From Saccharum officinarum (lineage: Eukaryota > Streptophyta > Magnoliopsida > Poales > Poaceae): a stretch of DNA of 64,000 nucleotides. The stretch lies in assembly GCA_020631735.1 (NCBI GenBank), contig CM036221.1, positions 15,047,381 to 15,111,380 on the forward strand, given 5' to 3'. This document shows, in pieces, positions 36,990-47,685 of the stretch (position 1 is its first letter; each line of letters begins with the position of its first letter). The translations under genes were made by a program, and so were the position numbers. Below the pieces are notes generated by a model that saw only the letters and a program-made list of their open reading frames with translations, did no database searches and had not been told where the DNA came from.

Positions 36990-37058
36990 TATTATATTAA
37001 TATATATATAATTATATATATTATATAATATTATAATATATATATATATATATAAATA
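36990..37058. repeat. TA-dinucleotide-rich run between two Helitrons
   Basis: Almost pure A/T with TATATA blocks. The left contig ends in the corresponding place (19551). Confidence 0.9.
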
Positions 37059-37063
37059 ACTAG

Positions 37064-37672
37064 CAAAAATGCTCGTGCGTTGCAACGGGACACGTAGTTT
37101 ATTGAATTGTCAATTATACGACTTTTGACTAAATTGACATGTGTTTCAAGTCGTCTTCAAATCGACCGTGTTTTGATCTAACTCGTACAAACATTGTTGT
37201 ACATTATTATTATAATATTTTTTAAACCCATAAACATTGTTATTTATTATTACAATATAACGTGGCACCCTCTATAATTTGTAGAAGAATGGTTGTGCAA
37301 CAATCAAAAGTCTCTCCTATATCCATATTATACTATCCTTCTTTTTCGATTGTATTGTATCCTTTCTTTTCCTTTTATAAATTTTAGTTTACTTTTACAA
37401 ATACAAAAACACTATATACATTGAAATATTTATGTACAATTTTATTTATGCTTGATATATATATTTTTTAGAATTACATAGTACAACGCAGACACTTAAA
37501 CGCACGCACACTCACCCATATGAACACACGTACGCAAAACCTATCCCTATGATCACCTTCGAAGGATTGAGCCGGCAGATCACGAGATTCACGAAGATGC
37601 TACAGGCGCATCGCTATCGACGGGGACGTCGCCTACCTGATAAATCTGAGTGGTAGATGCACAGGAATTTCT
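37064..37672. other. Helitron B interior, no gene
   Basis: AT-rich to 37460. From about 37464 to 37660 lies a conserved-looking phrase series (TAGAATTACATAGTACAACG, CACGCACACTCACCC, GGATTGAGCCGGC) that I associate with a dispersed grass repeat of uncertain class. Confidence 0.35.
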
Positions 37673-38231
37673 TTAATCTAGCAGTTTCCTAAGATACCGC
37701 TTGAGGCGGGACTCCTTGTCGAACCTCGTCAGGGTGAGTTCGCATCGGACGCCGAGAATGTCGTCGTGCTCCATGACGCGCAACGCCGTTTGCCGCTCCT
37801 CCGGCGTGGCCAGTATAGCTACTTGGTGCTTGTAGCTGGAAGCTCTGTTGAATCGCTGCGGCCCGATGCTGTAGCTTAAGGCCGAGTTGCCGTCCTGGTC
37901 GAGGAGGCTGAGCGTGTACACCACCACCACCAGTCATCGTCGTAGCTGTTCTGGTTCATGAGCTCGAACTCGACCGCAGTGTCCGGTTCGGCCATGTATT
38001 TGATGTCATCGTAGCCGGTGGTCCGGCCACGTATTTGCTTTCATAGCCGTTGGGGAAGAAGCGCAGCCGCCACTTGTGGCCGCCGGCGCTGAAGGTGCGG
38101 GACTCGATGCACTCGGCTTTCTGGACCATCTGGTCGGCGGCGGAGTAGCCGTCGATGCGCAGCAGATGCGTGCCAGTCACCTAATGCACCCGGAGAGATG
38201 TGAATCTGTGGCAGGCGTTGAGAGAAGCCAT
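37673..38231 (-). pseudogene. MATH-domain (BTB-MATH family) gene fragment, decayed
   Basis: From an ATG at 38231, the minus strand reads MASLNACHRFTSLRVH, then a stop, then GTHLLRIDGYS, CIESRTFSAGGHKWRLRFF and PNGYES in the same frame. This is the start of a MATH domain as in plant MATH-BTB (BPM) proteins, substrate adaptors for CUL3 ubiquitin ligases. After one or more frame changes it continues as VVVYTLSLLDQDGNSALSYS and later DDILGVRCELTLTRFDKESR, close to the end of a MATH domain. No BTB domain follows. The in-frame stop, the frameshifts and the missing BTB make it a pseudogene. It lies inside Helitron B on the same strand, which suggests transposon capture. Confidence 0.78.
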
Positions 38232-38519
38232 GGCGCCATCTAGGATGACGACTACAACTCTGATGGAGACGACATGGTCGGCGACGCACGAGATGGCAGA
38301 CTATAGATACATGAACAGATTCTGGATCGCACATTGGCTCCGTCGACGTGAACTTATATTACTACTCCATGGCAATCAGGACTTGAGTTACAATGAGACA
38401 TGACAACGTCGTAGAGAACTCAATTTTGACGTGGTTTGGATCTCCATACGAATAGATACCGGTCACGTATGTATGTTGGGAACATATGCACGTTAATTGG
38501 GCACGTCACTACCAGATTT

Positions 38520-38645
38520 TGCGTAGCTCTCGAGTGCTAAAGAGTTTCCCGAATGTTTTACAAAAACACTCGGGATTATCCCCGAGTGTATAAAAATACA
38601 CTCGGAATATGGTAAAACACTCGAGATATTTTACTTTCCCCGTGT
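38520..38645. repeat. Left sub-terminal CACTCGGG repeats of the CACTA element
   Basis: Motifs such as CTCGAGTG, CACTCGGG and CCCGAGTG recur in both orientations. In En/Spm elements such sub-terminal motifs are binding sites for the small TNPA protein. Binding here is inferred by analogy. Confidence 0.8.
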
Positions 38646-38649
38646 GTTT

Positions 38650-40522
38650 TTATTTGCTTTTGGGATACTTTTATTTTAGACCAAAAAAGTTAGGCAGACG
38701 CGGCAAACCTAAACGGCGTCAGGAGACTCCTGAGAGTTTTATGCTAGCGGGCCTTCGGGAACTAGTTTTTTGCGAACGTGGCGGCAAAAATGGCGCGCAG
38801 CTGTTGCCCTTGGCGCCGAAAGCCGATTTTTATTGGCCTGGGAAAACCTCTCGAAGCCTCCACCAACAAAAAAAAACAGACATTACAGTCTCCTCACAAA
38901 CCCGTCGCCACCGTCGTCTCCCAACCCGGCGTCGTCGTCTCCGAACCCGGCGCCACCGTCTCCCACTCCCACCCGTGTCAACCCCTGGTGCTGCTCCCGC
39001 TGCCACCCCATGGGCAAGGCCCCTAGTGCTGCACCCGCTGCCACCCCATGGGAGAGAAGCTAGTAGCACCTAGCCGCACACCATAGTTTCAGATTTCCTC
39101 CAAATCACAGGGCCGTGCTCCATTTTGCTAAGCCCCCTCCGATTCCCTCTGTCTTTAATCCCCACATCCATAGATCACATCCTCCATGCAGATCTGTACT
39201 ACATCCCCCATCTCTGGATGCAAACGGAGCAGCCAAGGTGAGAGAAAAGGTGGGGGAAAAAAGGAAATTTTGTTTTTTTATTTGTTTTCCTATGATTCGG
39301 AGGTCCTGATTTGACAATGAATTTCTGATTTTTTTATATGAATTTCTGATTTTGATGCAAGTTGTAGGATTTGAAGAAATCTTGCTCCGTCCCCCCTCTC
39401 TGGTTGCAAACGGACCAACCAAGGTGAGAGAGAAGGTGGGAAAAAGGGAATTTTTGCTTTTTTATTTGTTTTCCTATGATTCGGAGGTCCTGATTGGACT
39501 ATGAATTTTTGATTTTGATGCAAGCTGTATGATTTGAAGAAATCTTGCTCTGTCCCCACTATATGGATCCAACTAAAGCAACGTAAGGTAAGGGAGAATG
39601 TGGAACAAAGATGCAAACTTGCAATTTTATTTCCCTGTTTGTTCTTGTGATTGTAAACTCACGACTTGCATCTGGATTTGTGGTTATAAGGGTAACTGTG
39701 TGATTTGATAAAATCTTGAAGCATAACATTTGTATTTCATATAACTTTGCAGATTTAATTATTTTTTCTATAATTTTAGCTGTTCCAAAATTAATCCTTG
39801 TAGTACCTAAAATGAATACAAACTACTGAGGGCTTGTATTATATTGATTATAGTTGCTTACCATAGTAGTTTGCCATGTACCTGCATTTATCCTACTGCT
39901 TTACTAAAAATTGTGGGGGTAACAGATACTATAATATTTTTTTATTTCCCCAAATTTCGTTGGATCTGACATTTTCCATGTTCCTGCATTTTATCTTGCT
40001 GATTTACTACAAATTGTTTGGTAACATGTACTATATAGATTTAGATTTTTTCACTAAATTTCATTAGATCTGTCATGTCCCATGCTTTTGAATTAGTCAT
40101 CATGCTGCAAGACTACAAATATGTGCGGTAACAGATCCCTATATTGATTCAGGTTTATTCCCAAATTAGCTCTGAAGTCACCAAGTCTGCAAAAAGGAGC
40201 TGTTGCTTATTAATACACCATCACTGCTGCTGCACTTGAACTTGCTGTGAGGAGGTAAATCATAGTTGTAATTATCCTTCCACTTTGCAAGTTTCTGATA
40301 AATCTTCTCTACTGCCTTTGTGTGTTGAATATGTCTGTTGATCATGTTGAATATTGCTTGTTTTTTAGCTAGAATTAAATAGGCACAAAACTAGCACATG
40401 TTGAATTGTTATAGTGCATAATGCACATATATGTGCTCTCTAGACCTGTCTGGTTCCATATATTATTAGAACAACTATGAGTGTTATGTGCATACTTAAT
40501 TCAATAACTTTTACACGCTAGT
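38650..40522. other. CACTA leader region, no gene
   Basis: Proline- and arginine-coding GC-rich stretch at 38880-39060 without domain resemblance, then T-rich DNA. Probably a 5' untranslated region with introns preceding the transposase. Confidence 0.4.
39205..39565. repeat. Tandem duplication in the CACTA leader, period about 184 bp
   Basis: The phrase TTTGTTTTCCTATGATTCGG recurs at about 39281 and 39465, and GATTTGAAGAAATCTTGCTC near 39369 and 39534. The copies differ by substitutions and an extra TTTCTGATTTT segment in the first. Confidence 0.8.
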
Positions 40523-43500
40523 ATGGACAAGGATCGTAGCTGAATGTACACTGGGTGTACAAACCGGGGACAGTATACTAAAGAATGGATGGACAAGACT
40601 ACAGCTTTTGTGGATTGGGCATTCACAAGAGACACGGGAAGCAATGGTGTTATGTGCCCTTGTGGACGTTGTTCAAACAAACGGCCACAAACAAGGGCGA
40701 CAATGATTGCCCACTTGTGCAATCATGGATTTCGTCCTGGCTATACCGTCTGGGTCTACCATGGGGAGTCAATTCGCAGCAGATCATCCGTTCTGAGGCA
40801 GCGCATAAATGATGAAGGTGCATACAATACTAGAAGGATGAATGATATGATAGATGATTTGTGAGATGCATATGTACCAGCAACAGAGGAAGAACCAGAG
40901 CCTAGAGCAAGGGCTTTCCTTGAAATGATGATGGCTGCAAACCAACCAATGCATGAGCATATAAAAATCTCCCAGTTAGATGCCATCACACGCCTAGTTG
41001 CCGTCAAGTCCCAATTCAACGTAAGCATTTCTTGCTTTGATGCATTCCTAAGTGTGTTTTGCACCCTTCTCCCAAATGGTCACAAGCTGCCCTCAAACTT
41101 GTATGAGACCAAGAAATTGCTAAGTGAACTTAATATGCCATATGAGAAAATAGATGTTTGTCCAAATCACTGCATGTTGTTTGGGAAGGAAAATGCAAAT
41201 AAGACGCGTTGTAGTAAGTGTGGTGAGGCTAGGTATGTGGAGGTCGACTCTAGTGATGGACAGAAGAAGCAGTTGTCTGTTAGCAGAAAGGTTCTGCGTT
41301 ACCTACCAATTATACCTCGAATTCAAAGATTGTACATGTTTGAGACTTCTGCTAAACAAATGACATGGCATAAGTATGGTCATCGTTACAATCCTAACAA
41401 GATGGTGCACCCATCTGATGGTGCAGCATGGAAGCAATTTAATCAGGATTTTCCAGAGTTTGATGCTGAAGCTCGAAATGTTCGGATTGCCATTGTAACA
41501 GATGGTTTTAATCCATTTTCTATGGTTGTTGCACCATACTCATGTTGGCCTGTATTTGTCATTCCTCTAAACCTCCCACCTGGTGTGTGCATGCAAAAGC
41601 ACAACATGTTCCTTTCTTTGATAATCCCTGGGCCTGAATACCCTGGCAAGAATATGAGTGTTTTCATGGAGCCACTGGTGGATGAGTTGATGCTTGCGTG
41701 GGAAGAAGGCATAAACACATATGATAGGGCATCAAAATGGAATTTTACCATGCGAATCGCATACCATACATCCTTGCATGATCTACCAGGCTATGGGTTA
41801 TTCTGTGGGTGGTGTGTACATGGGAAGATGCCATGCCCAGTTTGCAAAGCCACACTTCAAGCATTTTGGCTGAAGTATTGTCACAAGTTCTCCTTCTTTG
41901 ATAAGCATCGCCAATTCCTTCCAGTGGACCATGAATTTAGAAATGATATAGTTGGGTTTTGGAAAAACGTTGCTATCCATAATGGACCACCAGAAAGGAT
42001 GACAGGTGAAGAGGTTCAGGCACAGTTGAATTCCCTCAAGCTTCTTCCTGATGGTAGTGGGTGTGAAAAGTATGGTCAGGAGCACAACTGGACTCATATT
42101 CCTGGTTTATGGCGACTACCTTACTTTCTTAAGCTTCTCCTTCCTCATAACATAGATGTGATGAACAATGAGAAGAAAAATGGAGAGGCTTTGTTCCACA
42201 TGTTCTTTGACATTCAAGATAAGACAAACGACAATGTTCAAGCTAGATTAGATCAAGAGAAGCTATACAATAGACCACTTTTCAATATGTACCAGAACAA
42301 TGGAAAATGGAAGAGGCCACAGGCTGATTACTGCCTAACTAGGGAACAAAAGAAGGAAGTGTTAGAATGGTTCAAAACACTAAAATTTCCTGATGGCTAT
42401 GCAACAAATCTACGGTGAGGAGTGAATCTAACTACCTTGCGTATCAAGGGTCTAAAGAGTCATGATTACCACATATTCATGGAACGGCTTCTACCAGTGA
42501 TGATCCGTGGATATTTCCCTAAAGCTATTTGGCAAGTCATGGCAGAATTGAGCTTCTTTTATTGGCAACTATGTGCAAAAGAAATAGATTCATCAGTGAT
42601 TTTAGCTATGGAGCAGCAAGTTCCTATCTTGCTTTGCAAGCTAGAGAAGATCTTTCCACCAGGATTTTTCAACCTCATGCAACATTTAATTCTGCATCTC
42701 CCTTATGAAGCTAGAATGGGTGGGCCTGTGCAGTACCGATGGATGTAATAGAATTGAGAACTGCCAAAAGGATTTGCGTGCCCTAGCTAAAAATAAAGCA
42801 CGTGTTGAAGCATCTATTGCAGAGGCCTACATTCTCAAGGAAATTTCCCATTTCTCATCCATATACTTTGCAAAGAATGTGCCAACTGTACATAACCCGA
42901 CCCCACGATATAACATTGGCATTGAACAAAATGATTGCAAACTTAGTCTTTTCACTAGAAGGGGTGACACGACCAGTCGAGGAACACCAAGAGTTCTCTC
43001 AGATCTTGAGTGGAGGACAACAATGCTATATGTCCTCACAAACCTCACAGAAGTGGATGACTATGTTAGGTATGTAGAATAATACTTGTATTAATTTAGA
43101 AATCTTGAATGAGTAACTCAAACTGCATGCTTTTCTTTGTGTAGTGAATTTATTAGACTAGAATGGAGGCAAGTTGGGGGACCAACTAGGAAACAAACAT
43201 AAAAGCTTCTTAAAGATGGTGCTGAGCGTGGCCAACCTAATTTTGTATCTTGGTTCTATCAGAAAGTAATATCCTATTTTCCTATTTGGTAGTACATCTT
43301 TAACATAACATTCTGTCTACTGTGAAACTAATAATTTATACCCACTATTATATCAAACATGTAGAGCTTGAAAGATAGATCTATGAGTGAAGAATTGAGG
43401 CAAGTTGCTAAGGGATGCCACACTCGAGTGTTGTCATATGGTACCTATGATGTGAATGGTTACCGTTTTCACACAAACAAGCACGAGAAGGAAAGGCCTA

Positions 43501-44069
43501 ATGCAACAACAATAAATAGTGGACTGATGACTATAGGGCAGGATACTGAAAATTGATCAGTTGATGAGTACTATGGAATAATTCAAGAAATAATTGAACT
43601 GACTTTCCAAGGCAAAAAACCTTTGAAGCTTGTATTGTTCAACTGTCATTGGTTTCACCCATTCCGTGGAGTTCGACGACAGGATACCTATGGTTTGGTG
43701 GAAGTTGCACATAGAACAGCCCTACTAGGTTTTGAGCCATTTGTTGTAGCTCAACAAGCTGTACAAGTCTATTACATCCCATACCCATGCAAAAGTAAAG
43801 CATACCTAGCAGACTTGTGGGTTGTTTATAAGGTACATCCATCTGGTAGATTACCTACCCCTACTGACCAAGACTACTCCTATGATCCCAATAATAGTAG
43901 TGAAGTGTTCTTTCAAGAAGATGGTCTTCCTGGGACATTTGAAATATATATAGGTGGAGGGGAGGATGACACAAATCACATTCCAAGGGATGCTGATGAG
44001 GTTGTCGAAGAACAAGATTTGGAATTATTGAACAACATAGAGGTAGATAGCTCAGATGGTGAAGAGTGA
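40523..44069 (+). pseudogene. CACTA transposase (TNPD-like), disrupted
   Basis: Domains in order: a transposase-associated N-terminal domain (MYTG, CPCGRCSNK, GFRPGYTVWVYHGE; about 40544-40800), the Transposase_21 core (40925-42418; CPNHC, CSKCGEARY, GYGLFCGWCVHGKMPCPVC), a DUF4218-like region (42422-43069, HLPYEARMGGPVQYRWM) and a DUF4216-like region (43557-43850, YYGIIQEIIELTF, FEPFVVAQQAVQVYY). Two introns are apparent, 43070-43144 and 43266-43364, with GT/AG borders. In-frame stops at 40541-40543, 40862-40864, 42416-42418, 43200-43202 and 43554-43556, plus a frame change near 42745, make it non-functional. Normally it catalyses cut-and-paste excision at the CACTA ends. Confidence 0.9.
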
Positions 44070-44106
44070 ATGGGGTAGATAGCTCAGATGGTGAAGAGTG
44101 AATGGA
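44043..44106 (+). repeat. 32-bp tandem duplication at the transposase 3' end
   Basis: GATAGCTCAGATGGTGAAG appears twice, 32 bases apart, duplicating the codons around the stop. Confidence 0.85.
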
Positions 44107-44348
44107 TGTCGATGAAGAACCAATGTTGATTTCAGATAGTGATAATGAAGAGCCAATGCAAGTCGATCCTTTAGTAGATGATGACTACTTCTAAACAATA
44201 TATTGATGTACGTTTGTTTACATTTTGTTTGTGCTGCATAAATTTACTAAATTACAATACTTTTGGCATCACTTTGTCATGACCTTGTGTCCTTATAATC
44301 AGCTACATGTTAAACTTAAATAATTCTCTCTTTTATTTTAGGTTGAGA

Positions 44349-46797
44349 ATGCGTCTCCCGACTTCTTCAGGAGGAGAAACTAGATCTAGTGGGAGAGGGA
44401 GAGGGAGAGGGAGAGAGAGGGACAGGGACAAGGAGAGGGATAGGGACAGGGGCAGCAGCAACCACATCTAGAGGAGCCACACCATCCTCAGTTAGCTATG
44501 TCCCACAGCCGTCAGGGACAGGGATAGGGACAGGGACAGGGGCAGCAGCAACCACATCTAGAGGAGCCACACAGCCTGTACCCTCTGCTGATCCCACGCT
44601 TGATGAGTTTGATCCAGAGTTAGAAGACAATGAGATTGAAGTTGAACCTAATGATTTGTGGGAACGTGGTCCAACAGGTTTGCCAGATATACCAACACGA
44701 GAGGAGGACAAGATTCTCCTCACTCCAGAGGGAGACATGTAAGCTTTCTCATGTGCAGTTTATATTAGATTACAATATGTGTGTGTGTGCAGCTTATGTA
44801 TTTTGCCATTGTGCAGGCAGTGGGGAGAGGAGAACGAGAATGGTAGACTTCTCAATGGAATCCTTGGTGTGTTGATTCGAGAAGCATTCCTGGCATCGTC
44901 AAATACAAAGGAAGAGATGAACCTGCATGGCATTGGCAGCAGTATGACTCCTCTGAAGATACATCAGAGGAACAAACTTTTGATAGTGCCTTGCAACGGG
45001 TGGAGGAATGTTTCTGGGTAAGTTTGACATGTTCTGTTTATTATCATATATCTTGTTACCAACATAAGAGCTTTGTTGTTGTCTTCTATGTTCTTGTATT
45101 TGCAGTTGTGGTTCAAATGACCAAATGGCAAGGAGCATGCAACAAGGAGAGTAGTGCGCAATGCCGTGAAGAAGCTCATACCACAAATGTTCTATGAGGG
45201 ACGCATCCAGTCAGTCATTACTTACCACAATCATGTTCTTAGCAAGAAAATAAAAAGGGCTCAAGCATGCCAGATATATTTGACTAAGGAGGAGTACATG
45301 CAGGTCATTTGCTGCCCTTTAATTTCTTTAGCTACTACATCTATGTTCATAATGTTTGTTTTATTTAGGCAATACCTTGGTGGGCACAGAAGGCCCCAGA
45401 AGCATGGGCGTTGGCTGCAGAACTGAAGTGGTGCAATGAAGCTTGGAAAGAGAAGTCTCGGGCAGCAAAGGAACACAGACAAAGAATGGGAGGAGCAAGT
45501 CATCGTCAAGGTAGTTGCTCCCATGCTAGCTGGAAGAAGAAAATGGTACGTGAAGTTGCTCATGTGCTAACTGCTATCAAGACTTCCATGCTCTGGCTGT
45601 TTTTCATGAAAACACAGGAGAGCTGCATATTGAGTTTGCGTTCATGTTTGTTGAGGAAACACGTTATTCTTTTTCTGGAACAGGAGAAGGTGAAGAAGAG
45701 ATCCGTCTCTGATGTTGAAGCTTACACAGTTGGGAGGATGGGTGATCAAGAAGGAACCTTCTGCAATCCAAAAGCATCAGCAAATATTGTAAGATTTTAC
45801 ACATCCATTTTTATGTCATGCTATATATTTGCTACCCATTTGCTTAAAGCATTTTGTTCTTCTAACTGATGTTGCCATTACGTTGTTCTAATTGTCGTTC
45901 CCAATAGGATGCATATACTGAGGCTGCCAAGGCGTTGAATGGTCTAGATTTTGATGTGATGAATGCACCCCTTGATAAAGTTGTTGTGTATAGGGCTGGG
46001 CGTGGAAAGAAACATGGGCGTTATTTGATAGGTGATGGTTTCATTGATACTCCCTCAACAAGTTCAGAGGTTCGAGCATTAGTTAGTGGGTCAGAAAATG
46101 AGGTACGCCCTCAAAGGAGTCAACAAACATGTGCCCGTGATAGATTGTATGAGCAAGAAGTTGAGGCAAGAAAGATTCTAGAAGAGAAGTTTGATAACCA
46201 AGTTGAGATAACAAAATGTTTGGAAGCAGGTTACTCTGCTTTGGCCTTGGTAATTTTCCTCTTACTCCAATACCAAGATTTGTTCCTTTACAATATGCTT
46301 TTGTGCAATTCTGTAATTTACTAAGACAAACAGGGTAAAAACTTTACAACAAATCAACATATTTAAATTAGTGAACACTGAGTACATGCAGGTTCAACTC
46401 AATATAATGTTAGTTATCACAATTCATATGATAATGTCTCATATATCTTCATTTATAATTTTTTTGTAGATTATCCAAACACATTTGAATGTTCCAGTAC
46501 CTCCGCTGGTACTTCCATCACAAACTAGATCATCTCATCAGGTTAGTACAGTTCGAATAACTTGACTGCCACTTTAAACTTTAGAAATCTCACTTGCTTT
46601 TAAAAATGAAGGATACTGGAGAAACTGGAGGCTCAAACATAGGTGCTGCAGAAACTGGAGGCTCAAACATAAGTGCCGCAGAAACTGGTACTGCTAGAGA
46701 GGATGGAGAAGGTGAAAATGCTGACAATGGATCTCATATAGAAGAATCTATGCCGATCCATGAGCTAATCCACTGTGATCTTACATTTCAATGCTAA
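44349..46797 (+). pseudogene. Second CACTA gene, Transposase_24 (Ptta/En/Spm)-like, disrupted
   Basis: A multi-exon remnant. It begins MRLPTSSGG at 44349 in a low-complexity Arg/Gly/Asp tract of GGGACAGGGA repeats that changes frame; the open frame then continues to DPTLDEFDPELEDNEIEVEP and LWERGPTGLPDIP. Later exon pieces are WGEENENGRLLNGILGVLIRE (about 44819), VVRNAVKKLIPQMFYEGRIQ (about 45150), YLTKEEYMQVI, MGGASHRQGSCSHASWK (about 45487) and VVVYRAGRGKKHGRYLIGDG (about 45980). That series matches the plant Ptta/En/Spm transposase family. It ends in a Glu-rich coiled-coil-like segment and a short repeat exon (46594-46797). Intron borders were not all resolved, and frame breaks suggest decay. 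Probably the TNPA-type DNA-binding partner of the transposase. Confidence 0.7.
46609..46690 (+). repeat. 33-bp imperfect tandem repeat in the last CACTA exon
   Basis: GAAACTGGAGGCTCAAACAT plus 13 more bases is present twice, with a partial third unit, encoding repeated ETGGSNIxAA. Confidence 0.8.
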
Positions 46798-47169
46798 AAT
46801 TAGTGCTGTTGTCAAACTTGAGGTGGAGTTGTCATGCCCTATTATGAACCTTTAGAACTTGCGACTTTTGTTGATCTGATCATGTTAGCCCTTTTGGGGA
46901 ATCTAAACATGTAGAACTGCTCGTAAGGGAGTGGATGACTATTTTGTGACTTCTCAAATTGTAGGACATGTGATCATTGAGTGTGATTTGAACAATGGCA
47001 TGTGGAAATTGTGAATGTAGCCTGATATGTTATATGTTTCATATTCTAATTTATGAAGTGCATGTGAGTGCATATGGATTGGAACTATGATGAAACCAGT
47101 AGAGCAGTTATTGAGTGGAATTAATAATGCAAAAAAATATCCATGTAGAACAGTATGGTTGCAGCCTAA

Positions 47170-47578
47170 AATTTATGTATCCCGAGTGTTTGTCATCTCC
47201 AAGCACTCAGGAATAGATACACGTGAAACATTATGGGAGCAGCTTCGAACTTATCTTTCCCAAGTGTATCACATTCCTCAAGCACTCGGGAATAGAAGTA
47301 AAGGATGCCGAGTGTTTGTTAACACTCGGGGAATAACTCTGTTATCATGGGACGGAGCTGTTACCATGGCTGATTCCCGTGTGCTCTATGTCTCCCGAGT
47401 GTTCAGTGAAACACACATGAAACTTTAAATTCGCCGAGTGTTTTGGCATTGACACTCGGGAAACCTTTAGTTCTCCGACCTAACGCCACCGAGTGTCCTT
47501 CCCCGAGTGTCTACTCTCGGGAAAGTATATCCCGAGTGTCTGTCATTGTGTTCCCGAGTGTTTGGAACACTAGGGAGC
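47170..47578. repeat. Right sub-terminal CCCGAGTG repeats of the CACTA element
   Basis: More than ten CCCGAGTGT / ACACTCGGG motifs in both orientations within 400 bases. The array is denser and longer than at the left end, an asymmetry also known from En/Spm. Confidence 0.88.
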
Positions 47579-47685
47579 TTTGCAGAATCTGGTAGTGTGT
47601 GGCAAATCTTAGTTGAGTAGGAGTCTTACTTACATCTTACGCAGAAATTTTGTCTCTTTATTATTAGGTATAGATTAGGTATAGA

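Larger units (their letters stand above)
19652..37027. repeat. Right copy of the 17.4 kb near-identical duplication
   Basis: Counterpart of 2168-19551. The right copy continues past 37027 into unique sequence, whereas the left copy has unique sequence only before 2168. Gene-free intervals here match those described for the left copy: 23976-25397, 27672-28495, 32100-32402 and 32553-33053. Confidence 0.93.
35331..37059 (-). mobile_element. Helitron A with F-box fragment, second copy
   Basis: The CTAG 3' end lies at 35334-35331. The 5' end lies in the TA-rich run somewhere between about 36990 and 37059, directly next to the 3' end of Helitron B at 37060. The exact terminus cannot be fixed in the TA repeat. 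Confidence 0.65.
38507..47597 (+). mobile_element. CACTA (En/Spm) transposon, 9.1 kb, decayed autonomous type
   Basis: The left end CACTACCAGATTTTGC and (inverted) right end CACTACCAGATTCTGC are terminal inverted repeats. The flanking triplets are CGT (38504-38506) and TGT (47598-47600), an eroded 3-base duplication. Sub-terminal regions hold many CACTCGGG/CCCGAGTG motifs. It encodes, on the plus strand, a TNPD-like transposase (40523-44069) and a second product (44349-46797), the usual En/Spm pair. Both are disrupted. It sits inside Helitron B only about 80 bases from that element's 5' end. Confidence 0.92.
37060..47674 (-). mobile_element. Helitron B, carrying a MATH fragment, split by a CACTA element
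   Basis: On the minus strand the 3' end shows a hairpin (CCCGTTGCAACGCACGAG, one G-T pair), then CATTTTTG and terminal CTAG (37063-37060), with T next. The 5' end reads TCTATACCTAATAATAAAG starting at 47674; a tandem copy of TCTATACCTAA makes 47685 an alternative start. TC at the 5' end, CTAG plus hairpin at the 3' end and an A/T insertion site are the Helitron rules. Subtracting the CACTA insertion (38507-47597) leaves about 1.5 kb. No Rep/helicase is present, so it is non-autonomous. Confidence 0.72.

Noticed and set aside
2168..37027. Genuine recent segmental tandem duplication of a peroxidase gene
   Set aside because: Possible in principle, but the junction coincides exactly with a placeholder gap, and the differences look like sequencing or haplotype noise. 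Assembly overlap is the simpler reading.
38609..39073. 154-codon frame in the CACTA leader
   Set aside because: Pro/Arg-rich low-complexity frame with overlapping frames of equal quality; no domain.
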